Positions 1 through 4,866 of a DNA stretch of 5,427 nucleotides are shown here, one piece after another. The position numbers were made by a program, and so were the translations under genes. Origin of the DNA: an uncultured bacterium (GTDB taxonomy: Bacteria > Cyanobacteriota > Vampirovibrionia > Gastranaerophilales > Gastranaerophilaceae); the NCBI GenBank assembly GCA_902489575.1, contig CABUAQ010000105.1:1-5427 (forward strand), read 5' to 3'. How positions within the stretch are numbered: the stretch's first letter is position 1; each line of letters opens with the position of its first letter. The notes under the pieces were generated by a model that saw only the letters and a list, made by a program, of their open reading frames with translations, was not told the origin of the DNA and did not search any database.

Positions 1-284
1 GTCATTCTGTCTGTCACAACATAAGAAATAGTTTTACCATTTTTCGGATCAAAATATCCGGCATTAACAGTTAAGGTTGCTCTGCCTTTTACATGAGCTT
101 CTCTATTTGTAACAAGGTCTTCTGACACTACAAATTTAATTTTCTTTTTAATTTTTTCCCCTTTTAAAACAATATGATAAATTCCGTTGTCTTTATCAAC
201 GGAAATATCTCCAACAGCTAAAGCGGGAGTCATTGTAAAAATAGAACAGATTATTAAACATAAAAATATTTTCAAAAATTTCAT
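1..284 (-). CDS. Secreted phosphodiester glycosidase (NAGPA-domain family), N-terminal part
   Basis: This is the third gene of the lptB-lptF operon, and its 3' part lies beyond the left edge; 94 codons are visible. Residues 1-23 form a signal peptide: K2 and K5, a hydrophobic core, then an ALA cleavage motif at 21-23, so the mature protein should be exported. A basic beta-rich stretch follows (IKKKIKF at 45-51). Then comes VNAGYFDPKNGKTISYV (73-89), which resembles the N-G/A-G-Y/F-F-D core of the NAGPA phosphodiester glycosidase family. Characterised members cleave sugar-phosphate diesters, as the lysosomal uncovering enzyme does; the substrate here is unknown. The ATG lies 1 nt after the lptF stop and has an AAAGGA ribosome binding site 8 nt upstream, inside the last lptF codons, so translation is probably coupled. 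The fold call rests on one motif, and catalytic residues further downstream cannot be checked. Confidence 0.68.
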   Translation of the reverse strand, partial: MKFLKIFLCLIICSIFTMTPALAVGDISVDKDNGIYHIVLKGEKIKKKIKFVVSEDLVTNREAHVKGRATLTVNAGYFDPKNGKTISYVVTDRM

Positions 285-285
285 A

Positions 286-1404
286 TTATAGATCCTTTGA
301 TTTGTAAAAACCGCAAATAGCAAGAGAAAAAGCAATTAACGGAAATGTCGCAGTAATATATGGTGATAAGATTTCTTTTTCTGCCAGTAAATCAAAAAAT
401 GGCAGAGTAATATAGTAAACAAAAATACAACCAACAGCAATTGTAAACCCAACCAGTCTTTGTTCTCTAGGTTTCGAAAAACCCAACAAACATCCTAAAA
501 TAGCTAACAATATACAAACAAGCGGGTGAAAAAATCTTTGTAAATATTTATTCAACGTATAATGATATTCTTCCGACAAATTTTCACTTTTTAATAATTT
601 CACATAATTTCTAAGATCTTTATTAGTAATATCACGTTCCTTCATTGTAGAATAAATCATAAGAGTTAAAGCATTTGCGGCAGACTCTCCATCTAAAATT
701 CTCAATTTGGGAAGAGTTCTTATATCAAAATAAACACCGTCGTTAGATATTCTATAATTTGACACATCACTAAGTTCCCAATAATCATCATAAGCATATC
801 CGGATTTTGCAGAATAGATATTAGACAACTGATGTACATCTTGATACACTTTACTTGAAAAATCAAGAACAATAACGTTTTGAAGCTTTCGATCATAAGA
901 TTTTGAAACAATAACAGCAAGCAGCGGGTGACCTGTTTTATCTTTTTGAGTATAAATATATTGGGCAGAGCGAACAGAACCTCTTATTGCTCTCATCTTC
1001 TGTGCAGCCATGGGGGTACCTTTGTCACCTGTAAAAAAACATAAAAAAGTAAAAATAACACTCAAAACAATAACGGGTGCAATAATGCGAGGGAAAGACA
1101 TTCCAACAGCTCTAAAGATAGTTATTTCAGAATCCTTACTCATTTTATCAAAAGTAAATAATGTTCCAAGCAGCAAACCTACAGGGAACGCTTTATCAAG
1201 AATTTTCGGCAATTCATAAAAAAGCATCAATACAGCTGTTTTTAAACCATATTCTCCGGCTAATGCTCCTTTTATTGTATTGAGTAAAATTTCAGGAGCA
1301 ATCCAAACAATTGTAAACAGCAGAATAGCAACTAATGATGCCAACGTCACCTGCTTAAACATGTATCTGTCATATATGGTTATCTGCGGGATTTTAAAAC
1401 TCAT
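286..1404 (-). CDS. lptF: LptF/LptG-family lipopolysaccharide export permease
   Basis: This inner-membrane permease (372 residues) belongs to the Lpt machine that moves lipopolysaccharide from the inner membrane towards the outer membrane. The layout matches the YjgP/YjgQ family, whose usual length is about 350-390 residues. Three membrane helices lie near residues 17-37, 58-85 and 104-125. A large hydrophilic periplasmic domain, expected to be a beta-jellyroll, spans about 130-265. Three more helices lie near 290-309, 317-338 and 348-367. The cytoplasmic segment SKDSEITIFRAVGMS (89-103) is the coupling helix that docks on LptB. The ATG overlaps the lptB stop by one base (TAATG), so translation should be coupled; an AAAGGA-like sequence lies within the 3' end of lptB. 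Only one permease gene is visible. The protein may form a homodimer, as a single LptF/G gene would require in cyanobacteria-like genomes, or pair with a distant paralogue. The F versus G assignment is nominal. Confidence 0.9.
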   Translation of the reverse strand: MSFKIPQITIYDRYMFKQVTLASLVAILLFTIVWIAPEILLNTIKGALAGEYGLKTAVLMLFYELPKILDKAFPVGLLLGTLFTFDKMSKDSEITIFRAVGMSFPRIIAPVIVLSVIFTFLCFFTGDKGTPMAAQKMRAIRGSVRSAQYIYTQKDKTGHPLLAVIVSKSYDRKLQNVIVLDFSSKVYQDVHQLSNIYSAKSGYAYDDYWELSDVSNYRISNDGVYFDIRTLPKLRILDGESAANALTLMIYSTMKERDITNKDLRNYVKLLKSENLSEEYHYTLNKYLQRFFHPLVCILLAILGCLLGFSKPREQRLVGFTIAVGCIFVYYITLPFFDLLAEKEILSPYITATFPLIAFSLAICGFYKSKDL

Positions 1405-2129
1405 TATAATGAGAAGTCCTTTCCTAAATAGAATTCTTTAGCAACAGGGTTAACCGCAACCTCTTCACTCCGGCCCTGAATTTTAATTTTACCATCAAAA
1501 ATTACGTAAGCCCTATCGGTAATAGAAAGAGTTGCTTTTGGGTTGTGGTCGGTAATCAATACTCCTAAACCTTTATCTTCAGACAACTTTCTAATATTAT
1601 CTTTAATTTCGCCAATAGCAATCGGGTCAATACCTGTAAACGGTTCATCAAGAAGAATAAAATCAGGACTTGCAGCCAAAGCTCTTGCTAGCTCAACACG
1701 ACGTCTTTCCCCACCTGACAACGAAATAGCAGATGCTGTCCTAAGCCTTGCTACCCCGAATTCTGCCAATAATTCTTCAAGTTTCTTTTTCTTTTCGCAT
1801 TCAGTTAACTTATCATTCATTTGAAGAACAAGTTTAATATTATCTTCAACAGACAAGCTTCTAAAACTTGAAGCTTCTTGCGGAAGATAACCAACACCTG
1901 AACGTGCTCTGACATGCATCGGCCAGGATGAAATTTCTTCACCATCAAGTGTAATACTGCCTTTATTTGGTTTAACTAAACCAACAACCATATAAAATGT
2001 TGTAGTTTTTCCGGCTCCGTTCGGTCCTAAAAGACAAACTACTTCACCTTTATTTATACTGAAAGAAACATCATTTACAACACTTCTATCGCCGTATATT
2101 TTAACTAAATTCTTGGCCTCTATTCTCAT
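1404..2129 (-). CDS. lptB: LPS export ABC transporter ATP-binding protein LptB
   Basis: This cytoplasmic ATPase (241 residues, the usual LptB length) powers lipopolysaccharide extraction by the LptF/G permease encoded next to it. All ABC motifs are intact: Walker A GPNGAGKTT (35-43), Q-loop Q84, signature LSGGE (137-141), Walker B FILLDE (157-162), D-loop around 166-168 and H-loop H195. FR at 89-90 in SSFRSLSVEDN corresponds to the LptB groove residues that receive the permease coupling helix, and GERRRVELARALA (140-152) is typical of LptB. The ATG is preceded by AAGGGG about 5 nt upstream, and a candidate promoter lies just ahead, so this is the first gene of the operon. No lptA or lptC gene precedes it, although lptA often sits next to lptB; the upstream neighbour is divergent and unrelated. 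Confidence 0.94.
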   Translation of the reverse strand: MRIEAKNLVKIYGDRSVVNDVSFSINKGEVVCLLGPNGAGKTTTFYMVVGLVKPNKGSITLDGEEISSWPMHVRARSGVGYLPQEASSFRSLSVEDNIKLVLQMNDKLTECEKKKKLEELLAEFGVARLRTASAISLSGGERRRVELARALAASPDFILLDEPFTGIDPIAIGEIKDNIRKLSEDKGLGVLITDHNPKATLSITDRAYVIFDGKIKIQGRSEEVAVNPVAKEFYLGKDFSL

Positions 2130-2154
2130 TGTATCCCCTTACATTTGTAATAAT

Positions 2155-2183
2155 ATTCTACTGAAAAAAAATCAATAATGCAA
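2155..2183 (-). promoter_or_regulatory. Candidate sigma70-type promoter of the lptB-lptF operon
   Basis: On the minus strand, -35 TTGCAT (2183-2178) and -10 TAGAAT (2160-2155, five of six consensus bases) are separated by exactly 17 nt. Transcription would start near 2148, giving a leader of about 18 nt that carries the AAGGGG ribosome binding site. The -35 box matches only three of six consensus bases, and the surrounding sequence is AT-rich. Confidence 0.45.
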
Positions 2184-2237
2184 ATTTTAGACCTGTTTAT
2201 GTTCTAAAAACTCTTAATTTTATAAAAACATTAAGAA

Positions 2238-2253
2238 TTGTAAAAGTTTTTAC
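2238..2253. repeat. Short repeat ATTGTAAA...AGTTTTTAC, copy 1
   Basis: The 17 bases from 2237 read ATTGTAAAAGTTTTTAC and contain the perfect inverted repeat GTAAAA-GT-TTTTAC (2240-2253). The same half-sequences recur at 2402-2426, separated by an 8-nt insertion. This could be an operator, but AT-rich sequence produces such matches easily. Confidence 0.3.
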
Positions 2254-2350
2254 GCCACATGTTACTTTTTAGAAAAAATAGGGAATATATATCATGTACA
2301 CAAACCATTTTCTTTTTCTTTATTTTCTCCTACACACTAACCTTTTACCG

Positions 2351-2376
2351 AAAAAGCCGTTGATGCGGCTATTTTT
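2351..2376 (+). terminator. Orphan terminator-like hairpin, possibly bidirectional
   Basis: AGCCG (2355-2359) and CGGCT (2366-2370) pair around the loop TTGATG. The A-run at 2351-2354 can pair with the T-run at 2372-2375 across one bulged A, and the plus-strand 3' side continues ATTTTTATTG. On the minus strand the same stem is followed by TTTTTC, so it could stop transcription both ways. It is the only GC-rich spot in the intergenic region. No gene ends here: the neighbours on both sides point away from it. Confidence 0.6.
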
Positions 2377-2391
2377 ATTGCAAAATTTTCT

Positions 2392-2428
2392 TTGTAAACA
2401 AATTGTAAACCGATTAAAGTTTTTACAA
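2392..2428. repeat. Cluster of TTGTAAA elements upstream of the diguanylate cyclase
   Basis: TTGTAAAC occurs at 2392-2399 and again at 2403-2410, a spacing of 11 bp or about one helical turn. The inverted form TTTACAA follows at 2422-2428, so the second and third copies make an interrupted palindrome with 7-bp arms. The spacing suits side-by-side binding by a regulator about 70-100 bp ahead of the cyclase start. The same octamer also appears inside lptF, so specificity is uncertain. Confidence 0.35.
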
Positions 2429-2495
2429 ATTCTGTCGATTATATTACCAAGAGAGAAACACTTTGTGCTAAACTTATCTTTAAAAGAGGAGCTTT

Positions 2496-3173
2496 ATGGT
2501 TGAAGATTTAGAAGAAATGTCTTTTGACATCCCTGACTATGTGCTAGATGAAATCCAGCAAAACATTCAAAACGTTATAAATAATTTTGATATTCCGGAA
2601 GAAAACAAACTTGAAGTTATTAAGCAGATCAATTTTATATACACAAGAACAAAATATCTGTCAATGACAGATGAATTAACCGGACTATCAAACAGAAGAT
2701 GTTTTGAAACAACTTTTGAAAAAGAATTTCTTAGGGCAAAAAGGTACGATAATAAACTCACTGTTGTTATGTTCGATATCGACCATTTCAAACACGTTAA
2801 CGATACTTACGGTCATCAATGCGGAGATTATATTCTAAAACAGGTTTCAAATGCTGCGCTACAAACGTTTAGAAAAACAGATACAGTTTTCCGTATTGGC
2901 GGAGAAGAGTTTGTGGTAATACTGACTGAAACAAGTATTAAACAATCCATTATTCCGCTTGAAAGATTCAGAAAAACCGTTCAAACCCTTGATTTAAATT
3001 ATCAAAACCAACAAATAAATATAACTGTAAGTATTGGAGCATGCCAGTTAACATCAGAAATAGCTTCTAAAGAGGATCTTTTAAAAAATACAGATGAAGC
3101 TCTATATCAAGCAAAAAACTCCGGTAGAAATAATACTGTCTTGCACAATATTACTCAATCCAATATATTTTAA
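2496..3173 (+). CDS. Single-domain diguanylate cyclase (GGDEF protein)
   Basis: The product (225 residues) should condense two GTP into cyclic di-GMP in the cytoplasm. The GGDEF domain spans about 50-218. It opens with the conserved DELTGLSNRR (59-68), continues with FDIDHFKHVND (93-103, metal-binding D94 and substrate N102/D103) and GHQCGD (106-111), and has an intact GGEEF active site (135-139). RKTD (126-129) lies five residues before GGEEF, which is the correct place for the RxxD inhibitory site, so product feedback is likely. VSIGA (178-182) and ALYQAKNSGRN (202-212) close the domain. The N-terminal 50 residues are acidic and probably helical, with no recognisable sensor, signal peptide or membrane segment; they may serve as a dimerisation helix. 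The ATG is supported by AAGAGGAG ending 4 nt upstream. The gene stands alone, and its TAA overlaps the convergent gene's stop by 4 bp. Confidence 0.93.
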   Translation: MVEDLEEMSFDIPDYVLDEIQQNIQNVINNFDIPEENKLEVIKQINFIYTRTKYLSMTDELTGLSNRRCFETTFEKEFLRAKRYDNKLTVVMFDIDHFKHVNDTYGHQCGDYILKQVSNAALQTFRKTDTVFRIGGEEFVVILTETSIKQSIIPLERFRKTVQTLDLNYQNQQINITVSIGACQLTSEIASKEDLLKNTDEALYQAKNSGRNNTVLHNITQSNIF

Positions 3174-4384
3174 TAGTTTCCGGTAATTTTAAGAATATTT
3201 TGAAATTTAAGCCAGCCAAGCACAACATGTTGAATATTATCAATTCTTATAATACTTGCAGCCGGAGTAACACCAGGTCTGACCCAGTTGGCAGAATTTG
3301 GCAAACCGCCTGCCTGTTCACCTGTTTTAACTTGAACTTTTGATAAAAATATACACCCTATAGATAGCGCTTTTAATATAATTTGTTTTAAACTGTCACT
3401 ATCTGTACAAAAATAAATTGAGCAAAGACCTTCCATAATCGTTCCAAGACTGCAAGGTCTTATATTATCTTTAAATGCACCATAGTAACTGTTATTAGAA
3501 TTTGTTATTTGAGAACTTAGTGTGGGTATTGCCATTTGTTCTGCATAATTCCTTAATGCAATACGTTCCTCTGCTGTCACATAATCACCTTTAAATAACT
3601 TTTCTATAGCCAAAACAGACCAATGATCAAACGGAATATCAAATTCCAGTTTTTTTCTTGATTGTGCAAGATACAAAACAATTTTCTTTGCAGCATCAAG
3701 CCATTTTTCCTGCTCATCAACTTCATATAAATACATTAACCCTGCTGCGGCTTCCCCGGGATAAAACGGTGCTTCAGCTTCGGTATTAACTGATTTGGAC
3801 TTCATATCATAATATGCATAAACATTACCCTCTTCATTTTGAAGCGACAATATAAATTCACCAAGACCGCGAAGAACATCAAGTGCTATTTCCTTATCTT
3901 TATATAAATTAGATAATGCACAAAGTGCAACTCCTGCAGCCCCTGACTTTGCAATCGGGAAATTTATATTTTCTTCTTCCGGTAATGATTTTATAACACA
4001 TCTGCCATCACCAAGTTTTTCAAGGTATCTTTCAACAAAATACTTAGAAGCTTTTATTCTGTCTTCTTTGTATTTTTTTTCCAGTCCGTATTTTTCATAC
4101 ATATACATTGAATACAAAACTCCGGCATGGCGAAGTGAGTTATATGTGGAATTATCATATTCAATATCAGAATTAACGTTTTTACGATAAACAAATTTGC
4201 CGTCTTCTAATATATTTCTACTGACATAATTCATAGAAAGTGTAATTTCATCATAATAAGGTAAATCTTTTGTATGTTCATGCGTGTTGTTTTTTGCATC
4301 TTTGTATAAGACAGATACAAAAATTGCAACTAACGTTAAAAATACTGTAGGAATATATATTACCGGTGATGATATATCTAACAT
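3170..4384 (-). CDS. Membrane-anchored helical-repeat (probable alpha/alpha-barrel) protein, function unknown
   Basis: I do not recognise this 404-residue protein at family level. Residues 7-27 form one hydrophobic segment, likely an N-terminal membrane anchor. K28 and K31 follow it and only D3 precedes it, so the positive-inside rule weakly favours a cytoplasmic main domain. The rest is a run of amphipathic helices with Gly/Ala-rich turns: NSLRHAG (82-88), KSGAAGVALCAL (146-157), FYPGEAAAGLMYLYEVD (207-223), DHWSVLAIEKL (253-263), LGTIMEGL (313-320), GGLPN (359-363) and RIDNIQHVVLGW (380-391). Alternating helix pairs with polar residues (R, H, W, D, E) between them are characteristic of (alpha/alpha)6 toroids such as six-hairpin glycosidases and sugar epimerases, so a carbohydrate-active role is a reasonable guess. 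The ATG is the first possible start in frame, has no ribosome binding site, and sits where transcription should begin. Its TAA overlaps the cyclase stop. Confidence 0.75.
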   Translation of the reverse strand: MLDISSPVIYIPTVFLTLVAIFVSVLYKDAKNNTHEHTKDLPYYDEITLSMNYVSRNILEDGKFVYRKNVNSDIEYDNSTYNSLRHAGVLYSMYMYEKYGLEKKYKEDRIKASKYFVERYLEKLGDGRCVIKSLPEEENINFPIAKSGAAGVALCALSNLYKDKEIALDVLRGLGEFILSLQNEEGNVYAYYDMKSKSVNTEAEAPFYPGEAAAGLMYLYEVDEQEKWLDAAKKIVLYLAQSRKKLEFDIPFDHWSVLAIEKLFKGDYVTAEERIALRNYAEQMAIPTLSSQITNSNNSYYGAFKDNIRPCSLGTIMEGLCSIYFCTDSDSLKQIILKALSIGCIFLSKVQVKTGEQAGGLPNSANWVRPGVTPAASIIRIDNIQHVVLGWLKFQNILKITGNY

Positions 4385-4390
4385 AGCTAG

Positions 4391-4399
4391 ATTATACCA
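4391..4399 (-). promoter_or_regulatory. Perfect extended -10 promoter predicting a leaderless mRNA
   Basis: The minus strand reads TGGTATAAT (4399-4391): a consensus TATAAT with the upstream TG of an extended -10 box. Six bases (CTAGCT) separate it from the ATG at 4384, so position +1 falls on the A of the start codon. The -35 region has only weak matches, which extended -10 promoters tolerate. There is no Shine-Dalgarno sequence and no room for one. Confidence 0.7.
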
Positions 4400-4439
4400 A
4401 AGTAAACAAAATTAATAATAAAGCATTTGTATGATTTTT

Positions 4440-4474
4440 CACAAAAAATAAAAGACCAAAGTACTTTGGTCTTT
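4440..4474 (-). terminator. Rho-independent terminator of the 63-residue protein gene
   Basis: A perfect 24-bp palindrome (4451-4474) has arms AAAGACCAAA and TTTGGTCTTT around GTAC, forming a 10-bp stem. On the minus strand it runs into TATTTTTTG (4450-4442), the expected U-tract. On the plus strand the 3' side is A-rich, so termination works only for minus-strand transcripts. It begins 27 nt after the stop of the small gene and separates that unit from the promoter of the next minus-strand gene. Confidence 0.88.
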
Positions 4475-4501
4475 AAAAAATTTTACTTTTATTATGTAAG
4501 C

Positions 4502-4693
4502 TTATTTTTTTACATCATCTTTAATAACAATTAAGTTATTCATAATTTTCATAGCACACGTTGGCAGAACAACATGTTCCAAGCCATCGGCAATACCAAT
4601 AATTTTACCGGCACCAAGAACAACCTCTTCGCCTTTGTACATAAATTTGTAATCTGTGTCTCTGTCTGAACGAATAGTGATTTTTTCTGCCAT
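4502..4693 (-). CDS. Small conserved-looking protein of unknown function, 63 residues
   Basis: I do not recognise this protein. The 63 residues have no signal peptide or membrane segment. The sequence alternates hydrophobic and polar residues with Gly turns (MYKGEEVVLGAGKIIGIADG, 18-37; LIVIKDD, 54-60), suggesting a small beta-rich cytoplasmic protein. It has one cysteine (C46) and a basic KK end. The start is well supported: AAGAGGT ends 8 nt before the ATG. A strong promoter precedes it and a clear terminator follows it, so it is a stand-alone gene that is likely to be well expressed. Possible roles include a small nucleic-acid-binding, ribosome-associated or phage-structural-like protein; none is supported by a motif. 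The complete set of expression signals makes a chance ORF very unlikely. Confidence 0.85.
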   Translation of the reverse strand: MAEKITIRSDRDTDYKFMYKGEEVVLGAGKIIGIADGLEHVVLPTCAMKIMNNLIVIKDDVKK

Positions 4694-4711
4694 AAAAGTC
4701 TACCTCTTAAA

Positions 4712-4725
4712 TACTGGTTACAGTA
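4712..4725 (-). promoter_or_regulatory. Small hairpin at the 5' end of the small-gene mRNA
   Basis: TACTG (4712-4716) and CAGTA (4721-4725) pair around a 4-nt loop. The predicted transcription start is near 4723, so the hairpin would sit at the very 5' end of the message, a position that can protect RNA from decay. As DNA it could equally be an operator over the start site. Confidence 0.35.
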
Positions 4726-4729
4726 ATCT

Positions 4730-4758
4730 ATTATATACTATTTAACAGATAAAATCAA
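4730..4758 (-). promoter_or_regulatory. Strong sigma70-type promoter of the small gene
   Basis: On the minus strand, -35 TTGATT (4758-4753, four of six consensus bases with TTGA intact) and a perfect -10 TATAAT (4735-4730) are separated by exactly 17 nt. Initiation near 4723 gives a leader of about 30 nt containing the AAGAGGT ribosome binding site. This is the best two-element promoter in the window. Confidence 0.8.
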
Positions 4759-4780
4759 GCTTAAAAAAATATTTAAGCTT
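4757..4780. repeat. Inverted repeat overlapping the small-gene -35 box
   Basis: AAGCTTAAA (4757-4765) and TTTAAGCTT (4772-4780) are perfect 9-bp arms around 6 nt. The left arm shares two bases with the -35 element, so a protein bound here would contact or block RNA polymerase. It also lies about 87 bp upstream of the divergent LicD gene. No gene ends here and neither side has a strong T-run, so an operator is more likely than a terminator. Confidence 0.45.
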
Positions 4781-4866
4781 TGTTTACTTAATTTTTCTAT
4801 AGTTTACTTTTAAACTCCCTTAATGTAATATTAGATAATAAATACTATACTAAATAGGAACCTGTT

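Larger units (their letters stand above)
2130..2495. other. Divergent intergenic region between lptB and the diguanylate cyclase gene
   Basis: No convincing protein gene occupies these 366 bases. The left end holds the lptB promoter. The middle holds nested AT-rich inverted repeats at 2205-2253: TAAAAACT/AGTTTTTA outside, CTTAAT/ATTAAG inside, plus the compact GTAAAA-GT-TTTTAC at 2240-2253. A terminator-like hairpin lies at 2351-2376. TTGTAAAC occurs twice, 11 bp apart (2392-2399 and 2403-2410), followed by the inverted copy TTTACAA (2422-2428). No clear promoter for the cyclase was found; TGCTAAACT at 2467-2474 is a weak extended -10 without a -35. An open frame from ATG 2294 crosses the hairpin and enters the cyclase start, and looks like chance. 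Confidence 0.6.

Noticed and set aside
282..290. TATAAT immediately before the phosphodiester glycosidase ATG, as a second leaderless promoter
   Set aside because: It is only 1-2 nt from the ATG, so transcription would begin inside the coding region. A good AAAGGA ribosome binding site and operon spacing explain the start better.
1010..1219. Plus-strand open frame inside lptF
   Set aside because: It is antisense to the membrane helices of lptF and has no recognisable protein features. The minus-strand frame at 720-920 in the same gene is also a shadow.
1400..1413. Perfect 14-bp palindrome CTCATTATAATGAG at the lptB/lptF junction, containing TATAAT
   Set aside because: It is formed by the last lptB codons, the stop and the lptF start. 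There is no matching -35, and the tight coupling argues against an internal promoter or operator.
1543..1824. Plus-strand open frame inside lptB
   Set aside because: It is antisense to a fully conserved ABC ATPase and has no credible start signals; it is explained by lptB codon structure.
2294..2503. A 69-codon plus-strand frame rich in Phe and Leu in the intergenic region
   Set aside because: It runs through the terminator hairpin and into the cyclase start. Its composition mirrors AT-rich non-coding DNA and its only ribosome-site candidate is a poorly spaced AGGGA. A leader-peptide reading fails because no stop codon precedes the hairpin.
2496..2600. c-di-GMP riboswitch ahead of the cyclase
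   Set aside because: None of the conserved riboswitch helices or loop motifs could be recognised in the upstream region.
3129..3155. AT-rich stem-loop within the cyclase 3' end as a terminator for the convergent gene
   Set aside because: The stem is almost all A/T with two G-U pairs, and no T-run follows directly. It is too weak to list as a terminator.
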